From Streptomyces sp. NBC_00258 (GTDB lineage Bacteria > Actinomycetota > Actinomycetes > Streptomycetales > Streptomycetaceae): DNA of 64,000 nucleotides. The first letter of the stretch is position 1. Each line of letters starts with the position of its first letter. The stretch covers positions 6,200,001 to 6,264,000 of the forward strand of contig NZ_CP108081.1 of the NCBI RefSeq assembly GCF_036182465.1. The letters are read 5' to 3'. This document shows positions 23,232-30,900 of this stretch, piece after piece. The translations under genes were made by a program, and so were the position numbers. Under the pieces are notes generated by a model. The model was not told the origin of the DNA. It made no database searches and saw only the letters and a list, made by a program, of their open reading frames with translations.

Positions 23232-23867
23232 CTACAGGTCGGCTTCGACCCTCTGCAGTTCGACGTAGGCGGCGAGGAGTTCGGGCATCGCCTGGTCCTG
23301 CTGCTGCGGGTCGAGCTGCGCCCACGCCTTGATGCCGATGGCTGCTCCCGTGCTGCCGGGGTTGAGCTGTTCGGCCTGGAGCACGGCGGCCTTCAGGTTG
23401 CTGTCGTCGTAGCCCTCGAGCACGTCGGCGAACTGGGTGGTCTCGTCGCCGCTGGTCTTCTCGGCGACGCGTCGTCCGTGGACGCTGTCACCCCATCCCT
23501 GCTCGGGGATGGTGAAGGAGCGGCCGGCGATGCGGAGCAGGTTGCGGGTGATCGCCTTCGTCTCCGGGTTGGTGAAAGCGGAGGGGCGCCGCTCCAGCTG
23601 GTGCCCGAGGGCTACCCAGGCCTCGTCGGCCGCGGTCGAGCGGAGATAGGCGGCGCCGCAGCTGGCGTGCCACCAGGCGTAGAAGATGCGCGTGATCTGC
23701 TGGCCCGCGGCGGGGATCTTGTCGCAGCCGGGGCAGACGGTCCCCCAGTCGGCGGTCTGTACGGCGCGACCTCCGGTGTCCTCGCGCCAGCCTCCGGGGA
23801 TGGCGCCCTTGGATTCGGCGAGGGCGAGGCGGACGACGGTGGAGACGTTGGGCTTCTGCTGGGTCAT
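23232..23867 (-). CDS. Hypothetical protein with a CxxC/WH-C metal motif
   Basis: The 211-aa product has VCPGCDKIPAAGQQITRI followed by WWHASCGAAYL at about residues 44-75. This spacing of Cys and His suggests a zinc-binding module like those of some HNH or PARP-type fingers. The second half is helical and acidic, ending VELQRVEADL. A longer frame opens upstream but its codons look non-coding. ATG 23867 has no strong ribosome site, so the start is uncertain. Part of the replication-side operon; function unknown. Confidence 0.6.
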   Translation of the reverse strand: MTQQKPNVSTVVRLALAESKGAIPGGWREDTGGRAVQTADWGTVCPGCDKIPAAGQQITRIFYAWWHASCGAAYLRSTAADEAWVALGHQLERRPSAFTNPETKAITRNLLRIAGRSFTIPEQGWGDSVHGRRVAEKTSGDETTQFADVLEGYDDSNLKAAVLQAEQLNPGSTGAAIGIKAWAQLDPQQQDQAMPELLAAYVELQRVEADL

Positions 23868-23892
23868 ACTGTCGGTGTCCGTTCTTTGTGGG

Positions 23893-23926
23893 AGCCCCGG
23901 TCGCTGGCGAGCGATGAGCCGGGGTT
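23893..23926 (-). terminator. Hairpin after the HTH gene
   Basis: AGCCCCGGTCGCT (23893-23905) pairs, with a 3-base bulge, with AGCGA and CCGGGGTT (23910-23926). It lies in the 128-bp gap downstream of the HTH gene that ends at 23996 and may terminate or attenuate that transcript. Confidence 0.4.
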
Positions 23927-23995
23927 CTTGCATGTGCGGGATGGACATGGCCCCTGTCGGCTGGCGTTGGCGCGCCGGTCTGATGGGGGCCGTTC

Positions 23996-24331
23996 TCATG
24001 CGCCCCGGAGCTGGTGAACAACCCCGGTAGCAGTTGGGGTGCAACCGCATTGAGACTGCGATTGCTGGCCCGTGACCTGCCGCGATGCGTCGTGTTGGCA
24101 CTGTGCTGGCACCGTCGGGGCGAGGTCGGTCGGGGCGTAGAGAAGAGTGATCAGGTCGAGGGTCGGGATGAGGATCCGGCGGCCGATGCGGAGAACGCGG
24201 GTGAGATCCCACTGTTCGCGGCGGATTGCCGCGTAGACGGTCTCCGGATCGATGTCGACGATCGAGGCAGCCGTCTTCACGTTCGTCGTCGGGCCGAGCG
24301 CCTCGACCGCCTCGCGGGTCCACGCGGACAT
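23996..24331 (-). CDS. Excisionase-like HTH protein
   Basis: The 111-aa protein has a MerR/excisionase-type winged HTH at about residues 15-65. NVKTAASIVDIDPETVYAAI is followed by RVLRIGRRILIPTLDLITLL, the wing and strand pattern of HTH-17 excisionases. The C-terminal 40 residues are Gln/Ser/Cys-rich and disordered. DNA in this tail contains GTGCCAGCACAGTGCC, nearly identical to a repeat at the end of the integrase gene. It starts at ATG 24331 overlapping the preceding HTH gene. It probably controls excision with the integrase or acts as a regulator. Confidence 0.7.
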   Translation of the reverse strand: MSAWTREAVEALGPTTNVKTAASIVDIDPETVYAAIRREQWDLTRVLRIGRRILIPTLDLITLLYAPTDLAPTVPAQCQHDASRQVTGQQSQSQCGCTPTATGVVHQLRGA

Positions 24332-24561
24332 CAGGCTGACGCTCCGGCCGGGCTGATGTTGAGGTACTCGAGGACTTCACCGCGGTCGTAGCGCACCAGC
24401 CGCGGGCCGATCTTGTGCGGCTGGGGGCCGATCCCGACGCGAGCCCAGCGCTTCACGGTGTCGGGGTGGACTCGCGCGAGCTTGGCGAACTCACGCCGGG
24501 TCAGCCCGACACCTTCCATGGCGTTCTCTGAGATGCCGATCTCGGCAGATTCGTTGCTCAC
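24331..24561 (-). CDS. AlpA/excisionase-type HTH protein
   Basis: The 76-aa protein contains a MerR-like HTH (LTRREFAKLARVHPDTVKRW) and a short wing with RLVRYDRGEVLEYL, as in AlpA-type excisionases. The start is either GTG 24561 or ATG 24519; the HTH begins directly after the latter. It is divergent from the XRE regulator at 24652 across a 90-bp promoter region, the classic lysis-lysogeny-like layout of a repressor facing an excisionase. Which of this gene and its downstream neighbour is the true Xis cannot be decided by eye. Confidence 0.7.
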   Translation of the reverse strand: MSNESAEIGISENAMEGVGLTRREFAKLARVHPDTVKRWARVGIGPQPHKIGPRLVRYDRGEVLEYLNISPAGASA

Positions 24562-24651
24562 GCTGCTAAGGGTGCACGTGGGGGTGCAAGGTGTCAACTT
24601 CCCCGCTATCGTCATCTGAGCAAACGGTCGTAGGGATGAAGGCGGAGGCGC
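24562..24651. promoter_or_regulatory. Divergent promoter between excisionase-like gene and regulator
   Basis: This 90-bp gap holds a - strand TTGACA-like -35 box (24592-24597) and a GGTGCAC / GGTGCAA direct repeat (24571-24590). Its GTGCAC element (24572-24577) matches the motif of the iteron-like array at 20583-20739. A shared binding protein for excision control and replication is possible. Confidence 0.45.
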
Positions 24652-25317
24652 GTGGAGGAAGAAGAGTGGAGGGCCCGGCTTGTACAGGGAGTGGCTCAAC
24701 AGGTGCGTCGGTACCGCCTCGAGCGAGGGATCAGCGTCCAGAAGCTCGCGGACATCTGCACTGAGGAGTACGGACTTCCGATCAAGCGTTCGGTCCTCGC
24801 CAACTTCGAGGGCGGCCGGCGGCCCGCGCTGAGCGTCGTTGAGCTGCTCGTGATCGCCCGCATCCTCAAGGTCCCGCCCGTACAACTGCTCTTTCCCGTA
24901 GGCCTTGAGGAGACGACCGAAGTCCTGCCGGGCAAGCCGGTGAACACCTGGGCGGCCCTGCAGTGGTTCACGGGCGAGGCCAGCCGGCTGCCCGGGGACG
25001 ATCCGGAGACCGCGCCCATGGAGGGGGCGGCGGCTGTACGGATGTTCCGTCGGCACGATCGTCTTGTCGCCGAGTGGTCGGACAACAACCGCCAGCTGCA
25101 GAAGCTGTTCGTCGCCTCACCGGGATCGCCGGAGGCGAACATCGTGCGCCTCGCTTCCCAGACCCTGCACAGCATCGGCGATGCACTCAAGGAAGTACGC
25201 ACGCAGATGCGCCGCCGCGGTCTAACCCCTCCGCAGCTCCCCGCCGAGTTGGCCTACGTCGACACGACGGAGGCCGACACCACGTACACGCCTCTCACGG
25301 AGGAGAGTGATGAATGA
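24652..25317 (+). CDS. XRE-family regulator overlapping integrase
   Basis: The 221-aa protein has an XRE helix-turn-helix at about residues 15-80 (VRRYRLERGISVQKLADICT then KRSVLANFEGGRRPAL). The C-terminal part is helical with no enzymatic motif. It starts at GTG 24652; the stop overlaps the integrase ATG (ATGA). The layout, a regulator co-translated with int and divergent from an excisionase-like gene, fits a master switch that keeps the element integrated. In pSAM2-like AICEs such switches are controlled by KorSA/Pra proteins; this one is not obviously either. Confidence 0.75.
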   Translation: MEEEEWRARLVQGVAQQVRRYRLERGISVQKLADICTEEYGLPIKRSVLANFEGGRRPALSVVELLVIARILKVPPVQLLFPVGLEETTEVLPGKPVNTWAALQWFTGEASRLPGDDPETAPMEGAAAVRMFRRHDRLVAEWSDNNRQLQKLFVASPGSPEANIVRLASQTLHSIGDALKEVRTQMRRRGLTPPQLPAELAYVDTTEADTTYTPLTEESDE

Positions 25318-26822
25318 AGCCGTACAAAGCCTGCTCGTGCCGTAATCCACAGACGAAGCGGCTCCTGGGGAAGAAGTGCCCGAACCTCACCAAGAAGGGC
25401 CACGGCGGCTGGTACGCCCGGTACGAGGCCCCGAAGTCCGCGGAGGGGACCCGCCGGCAGCCGCGCGTCGGTCCGTACACCACGGAGACGGAGTGCAAGA
25501 AGGAGCTGGCGAAGGTTCTCGGCACGGCCGCGAACCCGAAAGCGCACGACGAGCGGAAGACGACGCTCGGCGAATACCTCGAGCGCCGCTACGCCTGGCG
25601 AATGTCGGAGGCCGAGACCGGCGAAGGCCTGAAGAAGAGCACCCTGGAAGCCGAGCGCGAGACGATCGACTTGTACGGCAATCCCGGGCTCGGCCACATC
25701 AAGGTCGTCGACCTCACCGATGAGCACTTCCGCGAGCTGTACGCGGCCATGCGGAAGCTCAACCGGCCCGAGGAGAAGGGCGACCGGTCGGAGATTCTGC
25801 GCCGGCTGAAGGACGCTCGAGCCACCCGCGGGGGGAGGCGTCTGCATTCCCGGCCGCTCTCCGAGTCGCGTATCCGCCGCGTGCACGCGGTCCTGCACGG
25901 CGTACTGACGGACGCGTCGAAGCTGTCGAAGATCCGGACGGACAACCCGGCTGACGGGGTCTGGCGGTCGAAGGGCGGGAAGCGCAAGCAGGGCCGCGCG
26001 AAGCCCCTGCTGTGGACAGCTGAGCGCGTCGAGCAGTGGCTGAAGACCGGGGTCATTCCGGCGAAGGTCATGGTGTGGACGTCCGACCAGTGCGGTGCGT
26101 TCCTCGACTTTGCCGAGGCCTCCGAGGAGCGGCTGTATCCGGCGTTCCATCTGGACGCGTACTACGGGCCGCGCCGTGGCGAGCTGGTCGGCGCCGAGGA
26201 GCAGGACCTCAGCCTCGAACGGAAGCGCCTGCATGTCCTGCAGGCCCAGTCGGACGACGAGCTCGACGACACGAAGACCGAGGCCGGCTACCGGCAGATC
26301 CCTCTGGACGACGAGACCGTCCGCGTTCACCGGGCCTGGCACAAGCGGAAGCTCGAGGAGCGCCTGAAGTGGGGCGAGCTGTACCAGGACTCGGGGCGCG
26401 TGTACGTCTATGAGGACGGCACGGCACTGAAGCCGGAGTATCTGTCGAGCCGCTTCCGGATCCTGCTCGAGCGGCACGCCAACATCCGTGCGAGGGCCGC
26501 TGAGAAGTGGTCGGTCGAGCGGATCGCGCGGAAGTACCGGACGACGGAGGCCGCGGTCGAGGTGGCGCTGAGGCTGACGCTGCCGCCCATCCGCTTCCAT
26601 GATCTGCGGCACGGCGCGGCGACGATGCTGATCGCTGCCGGGGTCGACGACAAGTTCGTGAGCGAGGTTCTCGGACACGCGTCCGTGTCGTTCACGAAGG
26701 ACGTGTACGCGGTCGTCGCGGAGGAACTGTCGGAGGACGCCACACGCAGGATCTCGGCGTTTATCCCGCGCCAGAATCGCCTTATGGCGGTTGGTGCCAA
26801 CACAGTGCCATCAGGGCGCTGA
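25314..26822 (+). CDS. int: Tyrosine recombinase (site-specific integrase)
   Basis: The 502-aa protein has a phage-integrase catalytic domain in its C-terminal half. The first Arg is in YYGPRRGELVGAEEQDL (about residue 287). The HxLRH box is RFHDLRHGAATML (about 430), and a LGH motif is followed by the nucleophile Tyr in KDVYAVV (about 467). An N-terminal SAM-like core-binding domain precedes it, with an unusual Cys/Lys-rich start (CSCRNPQTKRLLGKKC), probably a zinc-type arm-binding domain. ATG 25314 follows GGAGGAGA and overlaps the regulator stop. It ends 60 bp from the 3' end of tRNA-Ser(GCU), the expected target. It should integrate the element and, with an Xis, excise it. Confidence 0.9.
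   Translation: MKPYKACSCRNPQTKRLLGKKCPNLTKKGHGGWYARYEAPKSAEGTRRQPRVGPYTTETECKKELAKVLGTAANPKAHDERKTTLGEYLERRYAWRMSEAETGEGLKKSTLEAERETIDLYGNPGLGHIKVVDLTDEHFRELYAAMRKLNRPEEKGDRSEILRRLKDARATRGGRRLHSRPLSESRIRRVHAVLHGVLTDASKLSKIRTDNPADGVWRSKGGKRKQGRAKPLLWTAERVEQWLKTGVIPAKVMVWTSDQCGAFLDFAEASEERLYPAFHLDAYYGPRRGELVGAEEQDLSLERKRLHVLQAQSDDELDDTKTEAGYRQIPLDDETVRVHRAWHKRKLEERLKWGELYQDSGRVYVYEDGTALKPEYLSSRFRILLERHANIRARAAEKWSVERIARKYRTTEAAVEVALRLTLPPIRFHDLRHGAATMLIAAGVDDKFVSEVLGHASVSFTKDVYAVVAEELSEDATRRISAFIPRQNRLMAVGANTVPSGR
26794..26817 (+). repeat. Candidate integrase arm-type repeats
   Basis: GTGCCAACACAGTGCC (26794-26809) at the end of int is matched 15/16 on the other strand at 24097-24112. The overlapping 13-mer GTGCCATCAGGGC (26805-26817) recurs exactly at 16539-16551. 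The copies near the attachment site could be arm sites for Int or Xis. Confidence 0.35.
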
Positions 26823-26842
26823 AACAGCCTCCGAACGCGACT

Positions 26843-26875
26843 CAGGGAGCCCAGCCGTTTAGGCCGAACTCCCTG
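26843..26875 (+). terminator. Terminator after integrase
   Basis: CAGGGAG (26843-26849) pairs with CTCCCTG (26869-26875). It lies in the 59 bp between the integrase stop and the tRNA 3' end and should separate element and chromosome transcripts. Confidence 0.55.
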
Positions 26876-26881
26876 GTCAGG

Positions 26882-26975
26882 TGGCGGAGGCGGAGGGATT
26901 TGAACCCTCGATGGGATTTAAGTCCCAAACCGCATTAGCAGTGCGGCGCCATAGACCGGACTAGGCGACGCCTCC
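26882..26975 (-). tRNA. tRNA-Ser(GCU), attachment target of the element
   Basis: A class II tRNA on the - strand with a long variable arm. The acceptor GGAGGCG pairs with CGCCTCC. The anticodon loop is CTGCTAA, flanked by CCGCA and TGCGG, giving anticodon GCU (Ser, codons AGC/AGU). The T-arm contains GGTTCAAATCC. CCA is encoded (26882-26884). The 3' end faces the integrase gene. Integration should leave the tRNA intact, with part of its 3' half repeated at the distant end of the element as the attachment core. Here the tRNA sequence is complete. Confidence 0.95.
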
Positions 26976-27264
26976 AGCACAACCGTCCGCGCGAGCGCGA
27001 ATGGTGCGTGCAGATGATGACACAGCCGAGCGGGCTGTCACCAATCGCCCCCCACGGTACTAGGCGGAAAGGTCGGAGGGCAAAGCCCATCGCGCGGCGC
27101 AACGTCACGGCACGGACGGCGTTAGAGGAGTGGGGCGCACGCCCCCAGGACGACGAGACAGACCAGACAGCCGGGACGGACGAGACACCGGAGCCGACAC
27201 GGGGTCGTCCCTCGGGTCCCCGCCGACAGGTCCTCGCCGATCCGCCTCACCCACTGGAGCCCTC

Positions 27265-27723
27265 ATGCTGCGCCGCCTCGCCCTCACCGTCGCCACCTCC
27301 GCCGCCGCGTCGCTCGCCGCGCTGTCCGCGGCGCCGCCGGCCGCGTACGCCGCGTCGATTCCCGTCATGCCGCCGCCGGTGAGCGGGGCGGACGACGGGG
27401 ACCGGCTCACCGTGACCGTGAGCAAGGCGGGCGGCGGCATGGACGGGACGTTCGAACTGGACTGCCATCCGGTGGGCGGCAGCCACCCCGACGCCCGGGC
27501 CGCCTGCGATCAGTTGGACCGGAGGACCACCTGGGGCAAGGACCCGTTCGCGCCGGCCGCGCCGGGCGGGATGTGCACCATGCAGTACGGCGGTCCGGCC
27601 ACCGCACATGTCACGGGGACCTGGGCCGGACGGCCCGTCGACGCGACGTACGCGCGCGCCGACGGGTGCGAGATCGCGCGCTGGGACGCCCTCGTGCCGG
27701 TGCTTCCTGGGTTCGGATCGTAG
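27265..27723 (+). CDS. Subtilisin-inhibitor-like (SSI family) secreted protein
   Basis: The 152-aa protein has a signal peptide of about 35 residues (hydrophobic core beginning LALTVATSAAASLAALSA) and a mature SSI-like domain. The domain's conserved pieces are visible: FELDCHPVGGSHPDARAAC, GGMCTMQYGGPATAHVTG and DGCEIARWD. Four cysteines are spaced for the two SSI disulphides. By alignment with SSI the P1 residue after CT would be Met, which suits inhibition of subtilisin-type proteases. ATG 27265 follows GGAGCC. The family controls exported proteases, including those acting in mycelial development. Confidence 0.85.
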   Translation: MLRRLALTVATSAAASLAALSAAPPAAYAASIPVMPPPVSGADDGDRLTVTVSKAGGGMDGTFELDCHPVGGSHPDARAACDQLDRRTTWGKDPFAPAAPGGMCTMQYGGPATAHVTGTWAGRPVDATYARADGCEIARWDALVPVLPGFGS

Positions 27724-27999
27724 GAATGCCCGTATTTCAGGAACTCGGCGCGTGGGGATGGAGGGCAGGGGGAACAGGAATCGCACAGCGGACTCATGGG
27801 TCGAGGGACGAAACGCACGGTCACAGGTTCTCCGTGTCTTCTGCGTCCGTTCTGCGTCCCCTCTACGTGCGACCTCCCTCTCATCCGGCGTCGCGAGCGC
27901 AACCACTGCCCGTAGACTCCCTCGCGTGACACGTCGCGGACCGGTTGGCAAGATGGCACCCGCGGTCGGCAAGGTGCGGTAACAGGGAGGAAGCGTCTC

Positions 28000-30900
28000 G
28001 TGAGCAGCAGGCCATCCCGAGGCGCTGCTCGCCTCGCAGCCATACTCGACGCGCTTCCCGATGCGTTGGTGCTGGTCAACGCCAATGGAACGGTCGTCAA
28101 CGCCAACACCATCGCCCTGGAGGCCTTCGAGGCCCCGGGCACGGCACTCGTCGGTCGCGGACTGCTCGATCTGCTGCCGCAGTTCGACTCCCGGCTCATC
28201 CCCGGCACGATGCGGCGGCCCGACACCGTCGACGAGAGCGGCCGTACCAGGCCCACCCGGATGATCGCCCGCCGCACCGACGGCAGCGAGTTCCCGGTCG
28301 AGGTCACGAGCGCGAACCTGGAGAACGGCCAGCAGGCGTACGACGGTTACGGCTACACCAGCGATGAGCTGCTGATGCTCGTCGTACGCGATCTCTCCGG
28401 CACCGTCGACACAGAGGCGGAGCTCGCTCGTTCGCAGCGGCAGACGGAGATGATCCTGCGGGCCGCCGCCGAGGGTGTCGTGGGGACGGACACCGAGGGA
28501 CGGGTCGTTCTCGTCAATCCGGCCGCCGCTCAGATACTGGGTTTCCGGGCCAGCGATCTGGGCGGGCAGGAACTGCACCCGCTGATGCTGCACTCGCGCG
28601 CCGACGGCGAGCCCTTCCCGTACGAGGAGTCGCCGCTCGCCGACACCCTGCGCTCCGGGCGGAAGCACCGGGTGCGCGGGCAGGTCCTGTGGTCCAAGAG
28701 CGGTGACAAGGTGCCGGTCGACCTGACCACCGCGCCCGTTCGGGACGGTGACCAGCTCGTCGGGGCCGTGATGACCTTCACGGACCGTCGGCCGTACGAC
28801 TCGCTCGCCGAGGAGAAGGACGCCGAGGCCCAGCGGCATCAGGAAGAGCTCGAACGGGCCGCCGAGGAGCACGCGAAGGAGCTGGCGGCATTCCGGGAGG
28901 AGCACGGCACTCAGCTCGCCGAGCTGAGTGAGCGGCACGAGGAGGAGCTTGCCGCCGGCGACGACCGGTACGCGGCACTCGCCGAGCGCGAGAAGGACCG
29001 CTACGAGGCGCTGGCCGCGCGGCACGAGCAGCTGCTCGCCGTGCTCGGGCGTTCCCTGCGCGGGCCGCTGGACCAGCTGCGGACCGAGCTGTCGGTCCTT
29101 GCCGCGGACGACGCCGGGCAGTTGTGGCCCGAGGCCAACCAGGTGCTGCACCACCTCTCGGCCGGCTACTCACGCATCACCACGCTCGTCGACAACGTGC
29201 TCGCCTACCAGCGCCTCGACTCCGGGACCGAAGAGGTCACCCGTACGAAAGTGATGCTGGACGCGGTCGTCGCGGCCGGTGTCGACGGGGCGGTCGAGCT
29301 GATCGGGCCCGGACGGGTGCAGTTCGCCGTTCACGCGCCGCCCATCGAGGCCGAGGTCGACCCGCAGCGGCTCGCGACCGCGCTCGCGCATCTCGTCGCG
29401 GACGTCGCGGGCGTCGACTCCACGGGCAACGCGCCGGTCTCGGCCGGCGGCTACATGGACAACACGGTCGTCGTGGCGGCCGCGCAGCGCGGCGAGGTCG
29501 TACGGATCGAGGTGCGCGGGCCGTACACCGGGGGAGACCCGGTGCACGAGCCGATCGTGCGGGGGATCGTGCGCGCGCACGGCGGAGTGCTGCAGACGCA
29601 CGAGGTTCCCGGGATGAGCGGCAGCGCGTTCGTTCTCGAGGTGCCGATCGGGGGCGGGGCCGGGGCGGTTCCGGCTCCCGGCGTGGACCCCGGTATGGCC
29701 CTGGCCGTGAGTGCGGGTGCGGACGCCGGTGTGGATCCGGGCCCGGCTCCGGGCGGTGGCGGTGTCGGTTCCGCGGTCGCGTTGCCCGAGCAGGCCTCGC
29801 CGCAGAGTGGTGGGCGACGGCGGGCCCGGCGGGCCTCCGTCGACGCCTTCCTGGAGAGCGAGGTCGGGCCCTCGACGGAGACGGCCGTGCCCACCGGGCG
29901 GCGCAGGCGCGCTGCCGGGGACGGCGGCGGGGGCGGGGCTCAGCTCGCGCTTCCCGCTCAGGTCTCGGCCGACGAGGCCGGCGCCGAAGGTTCCGGCGGA
30001 ACCGGGCGGCGGCGAGGGCGGCCCAGTCCGGCCGAGGGGGACGGCGTCTCCGAGGGCGCGGTCGTGACCGCTGCCGAGCATGCGGCCGGTTCCGCTGCCA
30101 CGGGGCTGGGGGAGACCGTGCCTCCGCAGGGCGTGCCCGTGCCCGCCGGTGGACGGCGAGCGCGACGGGACGGCGAGCGGCAGGCGCTGCCGGCGGCATT
30201 GCCCGCGGCGCCTTCGCCCGCTCCGGACGCGGGTGCCGCCGCGGACGCCAGTGGTGGCGCGCCTCAGCCGACGGGACGGCGTCGGCGTGCGCTGGCCGCC
30301 GCGGCCGAGCGTGCGGCGGCGCAGGAGGCGGGGCCTCGCGCGGTGTTCGCGCTCCCGCCGGCCGAGGCGGACCGCTCTCCCGAGTACGCAGCCCAGCAGG
30401 CGGAGGCCCACGGCCAGGCAGCCCTCGCCCAAGCACCCGTCGGTCAGCCGCCTCTCAGCCAGGCAGCTCTCGGACACGCTCCCGCCCAGGCCGACGACGG
30501 GCGTCACGACGTGGCGTCGCACAACGCGGCCGACGATCACACGCCGCCCCAGCCTCATCCATTGCAGGCGCCCAGCGGGCGTCGACGGGCTCGGCAGACG
30601 ACGGGCGAGCTCGACGCGGCCACCGCCACCGGCGCGCCGGGGGTTCCCGGGCAAATGACCCCCGCGCAGGGGGCTCCCCAGGCCCCGGGTGTGCAGGGTG
30701 CGCCCGCCGCGCCTGGCCAGGCCGTGGCGGTTCCCGGTCAAGGGGTTCCTGTGCAGGCGGCGCCTGGACAAGGGGTTCCTGGACAGGAGATGCCCGCGCA
30801 ACTGGGCCCCGTACAGGGCGTTCCCGGGCAGGCACTGCCCTTGCCCGGACAGCTGCCCCAGGCTCAGGGCGTACCGGCTGAGGGCATGGCGCCGCAGGCT

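Larger units (their letters stand above)
1..26881. mobile_element. Integrated AICE-like element (right part; left end outside window)
   Basis: This region carries the hallmark modules of an actinomycete integrative and conjugative element. It has a tyrosine integrase next to the 3' end of a tRNA gene, excisionase-like HTH genes, a Prim-Pol plus ATPase replication module, a single FtsK/TraB-like translocase, and DUF2637 and small membrane proteins typical of the transfer/spread region. There are no recognisable head, portal or large terminase genes, so a complete prophage is unlikely. A phage tape measure gene is present nevertheless. The right boundary is placed at the 3' end of tRNA-Ser(GCU). 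The matching left attachment site must lie upstream of position 1, so the full size is unknown. Integration at tRNA 3' ends and the Prim-Pol replication type are established for AICEs; the assignment here is inference from gene content. Confidence 0.8.

Noticed and set aside
1..26881. Reading the left region as a complete prophage
   Set aside because: Only a tape measure gene and a terminase-small-subunit-like HTH gene look phage-derived. No portal, capsid, large terminase or lysis genes are seen, and a TraB translocase with AICE-type small membrane genes is present.
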